Of a DNA stretch of 64,000 nucleotides, positions 49,162 through 58,204 are shown in pieces. Source of the stretch: CAYPTB01 sp964413535. GTDB lineage: Bacteria > Planctomycetota > UBA1135 > GCA-002686595. The stretch is taken from NCBI GenBank assembly GCA_964413535.1, contig CAYPTB010000007.1, forward strand, positions 259,278 to 323,277, written 5' to 3'. Within the stretch, counting starts at the first letter, position 1, and each line of letters opens with the position of its first letter. The position numbers were made by a program, and so were the translations under genes. The notes below the pieces were generated by a model. That model did not search any database. It was not told the DNA's origin and was given only the letters and a program-made list of their open reading frames with translations.

Positions 49162-51014
49162 GTGGTGGGCGCGACGGGATCGGGGAAGGTCGCGTCGAAG
49201 CGCCCGCCGCCGGCACGGCACGCGTCGGCCTGCACCCGGAGCTCTCCGCGTCCCTGCGCCGTTTGCGCGACCTGCTCGAAGAGGATGCGCGCCGGCGGTC
49301 CCCGGAGGCCGATTCAGAGGTCGTCGCTCGAGCCCGCGCCCGACTCGTGCGCGACCTACTCCCGCGCACGGTCGGAGGTGCGCCGTACCTGGTCGCTGGG
49401 ATCGTGGGCCCCAACAACTCTGGGAAATCGGCGCTCTTCAACTCGATCGTGGGGCGTGAGCTCTCCCCATCCCTCCCGACGGGAGGTGCGACCCGCCGGC
49501 TGTACGGAGCCGCCCATCCCGAGCTCGCAGAGCGCCTGTTCCGGGACCCGACGCTCGAGCGCTTCGCGATCGTCGCGGCGGGAACGCTCTCCGCCGAGGA
49601 GCGCACCGCGGCCGCCGCGCCCGCTCCCGATCCGGCCGAGCTGCTCCTGTTTCCCGCCGAGCTCCCCGACGCCCTGCTGTTGATCGACACGCCGGACTTC
49701 GACAGCGTGCTCGAGGAGAATCGCCTCGCGAGCGAGTCGCTGCTCGCTGTCGCGGACCTCGCGATCGCGGTCGTCACGCGCCACACCTATCAGAACCGCG
49801 AGGTCGTCCACTTCCTCCTGCGATGGCTCTCGCACGGGCGACCGTGGCTGCTCGTCTACAACGAAGCACCGAGCCCGGAGATCGCGCGCGAACACGCGCA
49901 CAAGCTCGCGTCCGACCTCGGCCACGAGCCGCTGGCGATCTTCGCAGCGCCCCACAGCCTCGCGGTCCAGGAAGGGAGCGCGCGCCTCACGCCGACCCGC
50001 ATCGACCGCACGACGAACGGCGCACCCGAGGATCTCTCCGGCTTCCTCTTCGACGTCGAGCGCGTGGGCGAGGTGAAAGCGCGCGCCCTCTCCGCTTCGC
50101 TGGCGCAGCTCGCCGACGATCTCGCGGAGTGGCGCGGGCTGCTCGAGGCCGAGGCGCAGAACGCGCAGACGTTGCTCGAGGCGGCCGAGGGACACGCGCG
50201 CGGCGCCGCCCTGCGGATCGGCTCGTGCGCCATGCCCGGCGGGCCCTTCATCGAGGCCTTCCGCGCCGTCCTCGACCGCCGCTCCAACCCGCTCACGCGC
50301 AGTTGGCGCATGGGCCTGCGCAAGGTGCGCCTGAAGCTGGAGGCGCTGCCGTCGCTCTTCGCCGCGCGCCGCGTCCCCGCACCCGATGCCGTGCGCCAGA
50401 GTCTTGCAGACGTCGAGGGGGCGGAGCTCGAGCGCGCCTGGCCCGCGTTCTGGGAGGAGCTCGTGCGCGACCTCGGGCCGGAGGGTCGCGCGGGAGCGCG
50501 CGGCGCGATCGCGGGTGTGATCCGCGACGCCCTCGATCGCGACCTCGCCGAGGCGCGAGGTCGTTCGGCTCGGTCGACGGCGAGCGCGTCGCTCGCTTCG
50601 AGCTCCATGGACCTCGAAGCGTTCCAGCTTTTCTGTGAAGTGCTCGTCGAGGATGCGATCCGCGAACGCGGCCGCGATTGGGACATCCAGGCCGCCGTCG
50701 ACGTCGCCATGATCGCCCCGATCGCGATCGCTGCGGCCGTGATCATCAAGACCGGCGGGCTCGGCAGCGACGTGGGCGTCGCGGGAGGCGCCGCGCTCTC
50801 GAGCTACCTGTTCGAGAAGTACTCGCACTTGCTGGGGACGCGCATCACCAACGAAGCCGCACGGCGCTGGGCCGCGCAGCGCTCGGCCGAGGTCCTGCCG
50901 GTGCTCGTCTCCTCCGTGCTGGCCGAAAGCGCTGCGCTCCTGCGGGACACGATCCAGCGCAGTCGTACTCTCTCCGCGGAGGTCGCCGTGCTCGCTCGAC
51001 AGGTAGTGCCATGA
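49158..51014 (+). CDS. Dynamin-like GTPase, first of a pair
   Basis: 618 residues. The P-loop GPNNSGKS is at about 84-91, the G3-type motif in LLIDTPDFDSVL, and a switch region GGATRRLY follows the P-loop. The expected G4 (N/TKxD) reads LLVYNEAPSPE, so the guanine contact is degenerate. A long helical middle part follows (QLADDLAEWRGLLEAEAQNAQTLLEAAEGHARG), and a hydrophobic helix hairpin VDVAMIAPIAIAAAVIIKTGGLGSDVGVAGGAALSSYLF near residue 530 could insert in the membrane. Bacterial dynamin-like proteins use such parts to remodel membranes. The GTG start overlaps the previous stop and the stop overlaps the next start (ATGA). Confidence 0.72.
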   Translation: MSGGRDGIGEGRVEAPAAGTARVGLHPELSASLRRLRDLLEEDARRRSPEADSEVVARARARLVRDLLPRTVGGAPYLVAGIVGPNNSGKSALFNSIVGRELSPSLPTGGATRRLYGAAHPELAERLFRDPTLERFAIVAAGTLSAEERTAAAAPAPDPAELLLFPAELPDALLLIDTPDFDSVLEENRLASESLLAVADLAIAVVTRHTYQNREVVHFLLRWLSHGRPWLLVYNEAPSPEIAREHAHKLASDLGHEPLAIFAAPHSLAVQEGSARLTPTRIDRTTNGAPEDLSGFLFDVERVGEVKARALSASLAQLADDLAEWRGLLEAEAQNAQTLLEAAEGHARGAALRIGSCAMPGGPFIEAFRAVLDRRSNPLTRSWRMGLRKVRLKLEALPSLFAARRVPAPDAVRQSLADVEGAELERAWPAFWEELVRDLGPEGRAGARGAIAGVIRDALDRDLAEARGRSARSTASASLASSSMDLEAFQLFCEVLVEDAIRERGRDWDIQAAVDVAMIAPIAIAAAVIIKTGGLGSDVGVAGGAALSSYLFEKYSHLLGTRITNEAARRWAAQRSAEVLPVLVSSVLAESAALLRDTIQRSRTLSAEVAVLARQVVP

Positions 51015-52822
51015 ACCACTCGATCCAAGCCGAACTGCGCGGCAAGCTCGCCGCTCTGTCGGCCGAGCTCGACCGCGACCTCGCCGCCGTCTCCGAGCTC
51101 GTCCCGGTCCGAGCGCGGGGCGAGGAGATCGAGCGACTTCGCCGCGATCTGGAACGTCAGCTCGAGCGCGTTCACCAGGCCGCGATCATCACCCTCGTCG
51201 GCTCGACCGGCGCCGGGAAGTCAGCGCTGCTCAACGCCCTCGTTGGCAAGCCCGTGGCCCTCGAGGGGACCGACCGGCCGACCACGCGCCGACCCGTCGT
51301 CTACGCCCCGCGCGACGCGGACCTGACGCAGCTCTTGGAGGGTCTGCCCGGCGAAGAGCCCGACGTCGTTCGCTACGACCTGGACGGCTCGGGACCCTGG
51401 ACCGAGCAGGTCTTCGTCGACGCTCCAGACACGAACAGCATCGCGCTCGAGCATCGCGACGTCGTGCGCGCGTTGGCGGACAAGAGCGACGTCCTGCTCG
51501 TCGTCCTGCACCGCCAGTCGATCGTCGAGGAGGCGTCGGTTTCCTTCCTCGACGCGTTCGCCGGCCGGCGCGAGCTCGTCTTCGTGCTCGGTCGCGCCGA
51601 CGAGCTCACGCCCGCTGCGCGCGAGAGCCTGCTCGACGACCTGCGCCGGCTCGCCGCGGAGCGCTTCGGCGCTCCCGACGCTCCGGTCGTCGCGACGAGC
51701 GCGCGGGCGGCGCAGAAGGACCCCGGCGTCCCGGGCTGGAGCGAGCTCACGGAGGCGCTGCGCGGGCTCGTGCGCCACGGCGTGCTGGGCGGCGTGCGCC
51801 GCCACAACGCGCTCGGCACGGCCGCGGCGTTGCAGGAGCTCTTCGCGCAGATCTCGGTGGCGATCGCGGACGATCTGCGGGAGCTCCCCGGCGACGTCGA
51901 GCGCGGCTTCGCGACGCTCGTGGAGCGCACGGCGGACGAGGTCGCGTTGCGTCTCTCGCTGCGGCGCGCGGACCTCGCCTCGCTCCTGTGGGGCGAAGCG
52001 GCCAAGCGCTGGGACGGTCCGGGCGGCTGGGCGCTCCGCGCCGGAGGTCTGTCCGGCCTCGGCCTGGGCGCCGGTCTGGTGCTCGCACGCCGCAATCCGC
52101 TGCTGGCCGCGGGCGCCGCAGTCGGCTCGCACGCGGTCGGTAAGCTGCGCGAGTCGCTCGAGCGCCGGCGCGTTTCCGACGCAGGCGAGCTCTTCCCGGC
52201 GATGTCCGAGTTCGAAGCGTGGTACGTCGACGCGCTCGGTCCCGCGCGCCGACGCGCTGCCCGACTCACGGGCAACACGACGGCCTTCGGTCTGCCGGAC
52301 GTCGCGGCCTCGGCGGAGCGCCTGTGGCCGAAGGTGGCGGATTGCTGGAACGATCTCGTCGAGCGCGATCTCCCGCGCGCGGCCGAGACGAGCGCCGTCG
52401 GCCGCGTGCGCATCGCGCTCGACCTTCCGGTCTACGCCCTGGGCGCGTTCGTCGTCGCGCGCGCGGTGGAGGGCTATTGGACCGGAGCCTTCCTCGGCAT
52501 CGACTTCCTGGTCAACACGCTGCTCCTGCTCCTGGCCTACCTGTTCGCCGTGCGCTTCGTGTGTCGGCGCGTCCTGTCGTTGCGCGCACGAGCGCTCCTC
52601 GAGCGCGTGATCGAGCGCTCGCGCGGCGTGTTGGTCGCCGCCGGCAGCACGGCCGAGGCCGTCTCGACGGAGACGCGCGCCGTCCTGGAGGGGCTCGAGC
52701 GCATCGCGTTCCTCGAGACGCGTTGGCGGCTCGAGCTCGCCGGAAACGGCGCGCCGCGTGCGCGTCGGCCGGCCGGACGGGCGGCGATCCCGCCCCGCGC
52801 TGCACCGCCTCGACCCGTGTAG
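51011..52822 (+). CDS. Dynamin-like GTPase, second of a pair
   Basis: 603 residues. A helical N terminus is followed by the P-loop GSTGAGKS (64-71), G2 region TDRPTTRRPVVY, G3 VFVDAPDTNSI and a G4-like FVLGRADELT. The GTPase part is followed by a helical stalk-like region and at least two hydrophobic parts: GLGLGAGLVLARRNPLLAAGAAVG near 360 and LGIDFLVNTLLLLLAYLFAVRFVC near 510, so it is probably membrane-bound. Paired bacterial dynamin-like proteins often form mixed assemblies. The ATG overlaps the stop of the first GTPase. The C-terminal tail is Arg/Pro/Ala-rich. Convergent with the sulfatase-superfamily gene 17 bases away. Confidence 0.75.
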   Translation: MNHSIQAELRGKLAALSAELDRDLAAVSELVPVRARGEEIERLRRDLERQLERVHQAAIITLVGSTGAGKSALLNALVGKPVALEGTDRPTTRRPVVYAPRDADLTQLLEGLPGEEPDVVRYDLDGSGPWTEQVFVDAPDTNSIALEHRDVVRALADKSDVLLVVLHRQSIVEEASVSFLDAFAGRRELVFVLGRADELTPAARESLLDDLRRLAAERFGAPDAPVVATSARAAQKDPGVPGWSELTEALRGLVRHGVLGGVRRHNALGTAAALQELFAQISVAIADDLRELPGDVERGFATLVERTADEVALRLSLRRADLASLLWGEAAKRWDGPGGWALRAGGLSGLGLGAGLVLARRNPLLAAGAAVGSHAVGKLRESLERRRVSDAGELFPAMSEFEAWYVDALGPARRRAARLTGNTTAFGLPDVAASAERLWPKVADCWNDLVERDLPRAAETSAVGRVRIALDLPVYALGAFVVARAVEGYWTGAFLGIDFLVNTLLLLLAYLFAVRFVCRRVLSLRARALLERVIERSRGVLVAAGSTAEAVSTETRAVLEGLERIAFLETRWRLELAGNGAPRARRPAGRAAIPPRAAPPRPV

Positions 52823-52839
52823 CGTTCGTCTTCCCGAGC

Positions 52840-54168
52840 TCACCGGCGCTCGAAGCGCGCGAGCACGTAACCGAGGCCTTTCAAGTACGAGCGCTCGCGC
52901 GAGTCGAGCTCGCGGGACTCGACCGCTCGCACGGGAATCCGCTCGAAGGCCGCGAGGCGCGCCGTAAGTTCGTCGTCGGGGCCGGGGCCGGCCCCGTGTT
53001 CCTCGCCCGGATCCTGCACGAGGTCGAAGGTGACGAGCCCGGCGTCCGAACGCACGAGCTTGTGCGCGCCGGAAGTCGCCGCGACCGCCACCTCCGGGCC
53101 GAGGGGCGGGTAGAGCTCCGACCACGCCACGCCGCTCCCGCCCTCGAACAGATCGCGGCCGCTCGTCGCGGGCGCCGGAACGCCGAGCGCAGCGAGCAGG
53201 GTGGGGAAGAGGTCGACGTGCGAGACCGTCTCCGCCACGACCGCCGTCGGACGTCGAGGAAGGGCGACGAACAGGGGGACCTCCAGCGTCTCGCGGAACA
53301 GGTCCTCGCCGTGGTCGAACTCGACTCCGTGCTCGCCGAGCGCCTCGCCGTGCGTTCCGCACACGACGATCACCGTCTCGGCGTACTGATCGGTGATCTT
53401 CAGCACGTGGCGCAGCTCGTTCGCGAACCAGTCGCCCACGCGCACGCGCGTGTCGTAGTGGGCGACGTAGGCGGCGAAGGTCCCGGGCTCACTCGTTCGC
53501 TGGTACGCGGGGATGCCGCCCGTACCCGAGTTGCCCTTCGCGAAGGGGATCTCGCGCTCATGCTCGCGTCCGGGGGGCACGTGGGAGCGGTAGAAGAAGT
53601 TGAGCGGGTTGAACGCGGTGTCCAGGGCTCGATAGGGACCGTGCCCCGCGTTCAGGTGCACCCACAGGAACCAGGGGCGCTCGCGGCGCGCTCCGTCGCG
53701 CAACCAGTCGCGTGCGCGATCCGTGACCTCGTAGTCCTCGTCGCGCATGCTCGACGGCGCGTCGAAGCGCGCGAAGCCGCGCGCGATCCCCGTCTCCGGC
53801 TGCAGGCTCGCGGGCGCGACGAAGGCGGCCGTGTCGAAGCCAGCCTGCGAAAGGAGCTCCGCGAGCGTGGGGACGTCCGGGGGCAACACACGGTCGGGCG
53901 CGGGATGACCGAGCTCGCGCGGGTGCCGACCCGTGAGGATCGAGGCGGCGGCCGGCAGAGTGCCGGGCGCGCTCGCGATGCAGTGCGTGAAGCGGACGGC
54001 CTCTTCTCGGAAGGCGTCGAGCGCGAGGGAGAGCTTCGAGAAACGCTCGGGCTCCGCGAAGCGCTCCGCGCGCACGGAGTCGAGCGTCACGAGCAGCAGG
54101 TTCGCGGCTCGCAGCTCCGTGCGCGCGCAACCCGCGCTGCACAGGAGCAGCACGACGACGCTCCTCAT
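52840..54168 (-). CDS. Sulfatase/alkaline-phosphatase-superfamily lipoprotein
   Basis: 442 residues. A short signal peptide ends with a lipobox (CSAGC, Cys14). The first metal motif is NLLLVTLDSVRAERF; the second is reduced, VVCGTHGEALGEHGVEFDHG, where the usual SDHGE is GTHGE, so one ligand Asp is Thr. The nucleophile region is APGTLPAAASILTG with Thr70 in place of Cys/Ser and Ala in place of Arg. This is the most diverged of the four members in the window and may have altered or lost activity. The ATG overlaps the stop of the upstream ArnT-like gene (ATGA), so the two are translated together and likely share a substrate pathway. Confidence 0.75.
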   Translation of the reverse strand: MRSVVVLLLCSAGCARTELRAANLLLVTLDSVRAERFAEPERFSKLSLALDAFREEAVRFTHCIASAPGTLPAAASILTGRHPRELGHPAPDRVLPPDVPTLAELLSQAGFDTAAFVAPASLQPETGIARGFARFDAPSSMRDEDYEVTDRARDWLRDGARRERPWFLWVHLNAGHGPYRALDTAFNPLNFFYRSHVPPGREHEREIPFAKGNSGTGGIPAYQRTSEPGTFAAYVAHYDTRVRVGDWFANELRHVLKITDQYAETVIVVCGTHGEALGEHGVEFDHGEDLFRETLEVPLFVALPRRPTAVVAETVSHVDLFPTLLAALGVPAPATSGRDLFEGGSGVAWSELYPPLGPEVAVAATSGAHKLVRSDAGLVTFDLVQDPGEEHGAGPGPDDELTARLAAFERIPVRAVESRELDSRERSYLKGLGYVLARFERR

Positions 54169-55883
54169 CGCCGGCCTCCCACCCTCGCCCCGGCCGGATC
54201 CGGGAGAGGGACGTCCGCGCGCTTGTAGAGCAAGACCGGCGGATAGACGCCGTCCTCGACCTGCGCGACGCTTCCGACGGGAGGCGTGCGGTAGAAGTGG
54301 GCGAACGGATCCTCGCGGTTCTCCCAACGCGTGTCGGGATGGAGCGGCAACACGATCGGCACGTAGCCCTCGGCGGCCGCGAACTCGCGCAGCTCGTTGA
54401 CCGCGACGCCGACGCGGTTCGAGCGCGAGACGATCCACTCCGGCCGCCCGTGGTAGGGGATGCCCTGCAAACCGCCGCGCACCTTCAGGTCGGTGTAGAA
54501 GGAGAGCGGCAGATCGCCGTAGTCGATGAAGACCGTGTGCTCGCTCCGAGCGTTGCGCCGGAGGAAGTCCGAGACTCCCTCGAGCGGACCGTCGTAGTCG
54601 TGCGTGAGCTCGTGGAAGAGATCGAAGATCTCGTGCCCCGCTCCCGTGAAGTGCGCGAGCGGACGTCGCACCCCCTCGTTGTCCATGTAGACCTTGTGGG
54701 GCGCCGACGATGCCAGCCCGGCGAGCAGCGAAGCCGCCGGCCAAGCGAGCACGGTGGTGAACATCGAGAGCGGCACCAGCGCTAGCGCGAGCGCCCCGGC
54801 GCGCGCTCCCATCCGCTCGCGCAGACAGTCCGCGAGCCACACGATCAGCAGGGCGCACAGGAAGACGAAGAGCGGGATCACGTTGACCACGTAGCGCGTG
54901 AAGAGTCCCACGTTCGTCGACACGAAGACGACGCCCACGACTCCCGCCAGCGCCGACGCCCCGACGCCCGGCCGCGCGAGCGAGATCCGCTTGCTCCTCC
55001 AACCGAGCGCGAGCAGCACGAGCACCACGAGCACGAGCGGGAGCGGCAGCGCCCAGCGATTCACCGCGAAGAGATAGTTGTAGAGGTGATGGAAGTATTC
55101 CGACAGGTCGAAGCGCGACGCCGTGCGGTGGATCTTCGCGTAGATCGCCCAGGGCAGCGTGAGCGCCCCGATCGCGAGGGGAACGACGCCGACTTGCCAG
55201 AGCCGCACGCGCCCGAAGGCGTAGAACGGAGCGTGCAGGCACAGCGCGCCCACGAGCGGCACGCACAGCCCGTAGTTGCTGTGGAACAGCACCGCGACGG
55301 CCGCGACGAGCTGCGGCGTCGAGAAGCGCCGTCGTTCGAGCACGCCGACGTAGGCGTGGACGGCCCACAGCGTCGCGAACATCGCCACGGGGTAGTAGCG
55401 CGCCTGGCGCGAGTGCAAGAGGAACGGGATGCAGGTGAGCAAGAGCAGCGCCGCGGCTCGGGCCACGCGCCGATCCCCCGTGACCCGCCGCGCGAGCGCA
55501 TAGATCATCGGAAGGCAGGCCAGACCGGCCAGCGCGAAGGGCAGCCGCGCGGCGAACGTACTCACGCCGAAGAGCGCGAAGGAGCCCGCGCAGACGTACA
55601 ACTGCAGCCACGGCGAGAGCACCCACACCAGGTCGTCGTTGAAGTCCTCGCGCTTCGCCACCACCCACTGGGTCGTGTAGTTGCGCCCGTCGAAGGCGAG
55701 CGGCAGCCCGTGCTCGAGGATGCTCTCCGCGAGGCAGGCCGCCTCGCACTCGTCCGTCCACAGGTAGGTCTCCCCCAGATTGGCGAGGAGCAGCCACGCG
55801 CCCGCGACGAGGACGAAGAGGAGCACCCAGTCGGGGCGCTGTCGCGCAGGCGCGCGCGGTGCTTCGTCGAGAGCGTCGGCCAC
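54165..55883 (-). CDS. ArnT/PMT-like GT-C glycosyltransferase
   Basis: About 572 residues. After the first helix comes NLGETYLWTDECEAACLAESILEHGLPLAFDG, the classic first loop of ArnT/PMT_2 enzymes, with the acidic pair Asp44-Glu45 as the predicted catalytic base site, and SPWLQLYVCAGSFALFGVSTFAARLPFALAG, the second conserved segment. About ten helices follow and then a soluble periplasmic domain of about 170 residues. Such enzymes transfer a sugar from a polyprenyl carrier to lipid A or protein. The GTG at 55883 is the best start near the first helix. Coupled to the sulfatase-superfamily gene; divergent from another one across an inverted repeat. Confidence 0.75.
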   Translation of the reverse strand: MADALDEAPRAPARQRPDWVLLFVLVAGAWLLLANLGETYLWTDECEAACLAESILEHGLPLAFDGRNYTTQWVVAKREDFNDDLVWVLSPWLQLYVCAGSFALFGVSTFAARLPFALAGLACLPMIYALARRVTGDRRVARAAALLLLTCIPFLLHSRQARYYPVAMFATLWAVHAYVGVLERRRFSTPQLVAAVAVLFHSNYGLCVPLVGALCLHAPFYAFGRVRLWQVGVVPLAIGALTLPWAIYAKIHRTASRFDLSEYFHHLYNYLFAVNRWALPLPLVLVVLVLLALGWRSKRISLARPGVGASALAGVVGVVFVSTNVGLFTRYVVNVIPLFVFLCALLIVWLADCLRERMGARAGALALALVPLSMFTTVLAWPAASLLAGLASSAPHKVYMDNEGVRRPLAHFTGAGHEIFDLFHELTHDYDGPLEGVSDFLRRNARSEHTVFIDYGDLPLSFYTDLKVRGGLQGIPYHGRPEWIVSRSNRVGVAVNELREFAAAEGYVPIVLPLHPDTRWENREDPFAHFYRTPPVGSVAQVEDGVYPPVLLYKRADVPLPDPAGARVGGRR

Positions 55884-55901
55884 GGCTTCGAGAGCGACGG
55901 C

Positions 55902-55933
55902 GGATGATAGCAGCCTCCGCGCCGCTATCATCC
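55902..55933. promoter_or_regulatory. Perfect inverted repeat in a divergent promoter region
   Basis: GGATGATAGC and GCTATCATCC, 10 bp each, separated by 12 bases, lie between the divergent GTG at 55883 and ATG at 55958. Each arm, read outward, contains TATCAT, a good -10 box, giving leaders of about 15-20 bases in both directions. It may be a pair of divergent promoters, an operator for a dimeric regulator, or both. Confidence 0.55.
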
Positions 55934-55957
55934 AGCGCGAGCGCTTCGCTTGGCACG

Positions 55958-57841
55958 ATGGGACATCGCACGTCCACACTCCTTCCGTCGGGACACGGCT
56001 CGTCCGCACGCGCCGTGTCGAGACTTCGCTCGCTCGCCGCCGCCCTCCTCGCGTGCGCGTCTCTCGCTTGCTCGGGCGGATCCGGCGCGCCGCGCGCGAC
56101 CCGCGAGGTCGTCGACCTCTTCCCGACGGCCTCGATCCGCACGCACGAGGGACAGAAGAACCGCCTCAAGCTCATGGCGCAGGCGAAGACGGATCGCCTG
56201 AGCCTCCTGCGCCCCGGCGAAGTGCTGCGCTTCGAGCCGCTCGAGCTCCCCGCGCGCGCGACCCTCGAGGCGTCCGTCCAGCTCCAGGACGCTCCGCGCG
56301 CCGCGAGCGAGCCGCTCGTGGCCCACGTCGGCGCCCTGGACGTCGACGGGACCGCGCACGAGCCGAGCGCGATACGCCTTTCCCCCGCGGCCGATGGCGA
56401 CCCGTGGACCGCGCTCTCGATCGAGATCGAGATGGAGCGCCCGATCCGCGCTCTCACGCTCGCCTTCACGCGCGGCGACCTCGCCGGCGCGCCGGCCGCG
56501 GTGATCGCGGTGCTGCGCCCCGTGGCGCGCTTCGAACTCGAGCGCGCCCCGCGCAAGGGCAAGCCGCCGCGCCAGGTGCTCCTCGTGACGACCGATACCC
56601 TGCGCGCGGACGCGCTCGGGGTCTACGGCAACCCCGTCGTGCAGACGCCGCACCTCGACGCGCTCGCGGCCGACGGCTTCGTCTTCGAACAGTGCTACTC
56701 GGTCGCGAACGTCACCAACCCCTCGCACACCTCGATCCTCGCGTCGCTCTACCCGAAGGACCACAAGGTCCTCGACAACTTCACGAAGCTCTCGCCCGAC
56801 GTGCCGACGATGCTCGAGCCGCTGCGCGCCGCGGGCTTCCGCACCGCAGCCTTCGTGAGCTCGTTCAACTTCCGGCCCGAGACAACGGACTTCGCCGAGC
56901 GCTTCGACGAGTTCCACGGCTGCGACACCTTCTTCGAGCGCCGCGCCGAGGACGTGAACGCCGAGCTCCTGCCCTGGCTCGGCGCGCACGCGGGCGACGA
57001 CTTCTTCGTCTGGGCGCACTACTTCGACGCGCACATGCCCTACGCGCCGCCGCACCCCTTCGACCGCATGTACCCGCGCGCGGGGAGCGAGCCGATCGAG
57101 CGCCCGCTCGAGTACAAGGGCAACCTCGGGTGGTACGCGTCGGACGAGCTCGGTCCCTACCGCGCGCTCTACCAGGGCGAGGTCTCCTACCTCGACCACG
57201 AGCTCGGCGCGCTCTTCGACCGCCTGCGCGAGCTCGACCTGTACGACGACGCGCTCGTGATCGTCGTCTCCGACCACGGCGAGTCCCTCGGCGAGCACGG
57301 CGTCTACTGCGACCACTCGACGCTCTTCGACGAGGTCACGCGCGTGCCCCTGATCGTGAAGCCGCCCGGCTGGCCGCGCCGCGACGCGGGCCCGGTGCGC
57401 GTTCCCGGTCTCGTCTCCACCGTCGACCTCTACCCGACGATCTTCGAGCTCCAGGACCTCCCTGTCCGCGCCGACCTGCGCGGCCACTCCCTCGCGCCGA
57501 TCTTCAGCGGCGCAGCGCCCGCCGAGTTCGCCCGCGAGCACACCTTCTCGTCCTTCGCGCGCGGCTCGCAGGAATCCGTGCGCACCCAGGACCACCTCTT
57601 CCTGCTCGGTCTCGCGGACGAAGAACTCTTCCCGAGCTTCAGCCTACGCGCAGGCCACCGCGAGCTCTACCGCGTCGCGCCGAACGGCGGCCTCACGGAG
57701 CTCACGAGCACGTCTCCCGACGTCACTGCCGCTCTCGAATCCGAACTGCGCGCCTTCCTCGACGACGCCCGCGACTACGAGGCCCTCCCGATCGACCCCG
57801 AAGCCGCCGCCGGCTTGGAGAACCTCGGCTACACGAAGTAG
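55958..57841 (+). CDS. Sulfatase/alkaline-phosphatase-superfamily lipoprotein
   Basis: 627 residues. Signal peptide with lipobox (ASLAC, Cys38). Residues 45-200 form a beta-rich domain with no recognised family, resembling in layout that of the lipoprotein at 22313. The catalytic domain begins at about 206 (VLLVTTDTLRADALGVYG) and has VVSDHGESLGEHGVYCDHSTLFDE with the metal ligands. The nucleophile site is ANVTNPSHTSILASLYP, Thr253 in place of Cys/Ser, and His in place of Arg. Thus it is not a formylglycine sulfatase; phosphatase or phospho-transferase chemistry is more likely. It is divergent from the ArnT-like gene and probably controlled with it. Confidence 0.82.
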   Translation: MGHRTSTLLPSGHGSSARAVSRLRSLAAALLACASLACSGGSGAPRATREVVDLFPTASIRTHEGQKNRLKLMAQAKTDRLSLLRPGEVLRFEPLELPARATLEASVQLQDAPRAASEPLVAHVGALDVDGTAHEPSAIRLSPAADGDPWTALSIEIEMERPIRALTLAFTRGDLAGAPAAVIAVLRPVARFELERAPRKGKPPRQVLLVTTDTLRADALGVYGNPVVQTPHLDALAADGFVFEQCYSVANVTNPSHTSILASLYPKDHKVLDNFTKLSPDVPTMLEPLRAAGFRTAAFVSSFNFRPETTDFAERFDEFHGCDTFFERRAEDVNAELLPWLGAHAGDDFFVWAHYFDAHMPYAPPHPFDRMYPRAGSEPIERPLEYKGNLGWYASDELGPYRALYQGEVSYLDHELGALFDRLRELDLYDDALVIVVSDHGESLGEHGVYCDHSTLFDEVTRVPLIVKPPGWPRRDAGPVRVPGLVSTVDLYPTIFELQDLPVRADLRGHSLAPIFSGAAPAEFAREHTFSSFARGSQESVRTQDHLFLLGLADEELFPSFSLRAGHRELYRVAPNGGLTELTSTSPDVTAALESELRAFLDDARDYEALPIDPEAAAGLENLGYTK

Positions 57842-58140
57842 AACGTGCCGAAACACCGTTGCGGGGAGAGAGCAGAAGGGGCCAGCGCTTCGCGCGAGCG
57901 CGCACCTCGGGATCGTGAGCGCGGCCTCGAGCGCGGCTCTGGCTCGGAGCGAGTGGCGGCCGTCGCTGCGCTCGTGCACGGTCACAACGGGGAACGCGAG
58001 GGCGATCAGCGGTCCGCGGCTGAACCGAGGAGCTCGCGCCGCGCGCGCCGGCTGCACGTGGCGCCGCACGGCTGGTACGCGTCGGAGTCGATCCCCCCCG
58101 CGGCCCTACCTCCCCTGACGCGCTCCGAGGAGGGGGCGCG
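57842..58140. other. Intergenic stretch without recognised gene
   Basis: About 300 bases after the lipoprotein gene. Short open frames are present but have no start or family support, and no tRNA, hairpin terminator with T-run or repeat was seen. The promoter of the next gene begins at its right edge. Confidence 0.5.
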
Positions 58141-58170
58141 TTGACGGAGAGCGGCCCGCCGGTCTACGGT
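58141..58170 (+). promoter_or_regulatory. Promoter of the beta-helix protein gene
   Basis: TTGACG (58141-58146), an 18-base spacer and TACGGT (58165-58170). A GGAGGTG ribosome site at 58192-58198 precedes the ATG at 58205. This is the clearest -35/-10/SD set in the window. Confidence 0.6.
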
Positions 58171-58204
58171 GAGGCCATCGAGCCTAGCCTCGGAGGTGCC
58201 TCCC

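Noticed and set aside
57842..58140. Small open frames between the lipoprotein and beta-helix genes
   Set aside because: All are short and Arg/Ala-rich with no family pattern; the promoter at 58141 fits a plain intergenic region.
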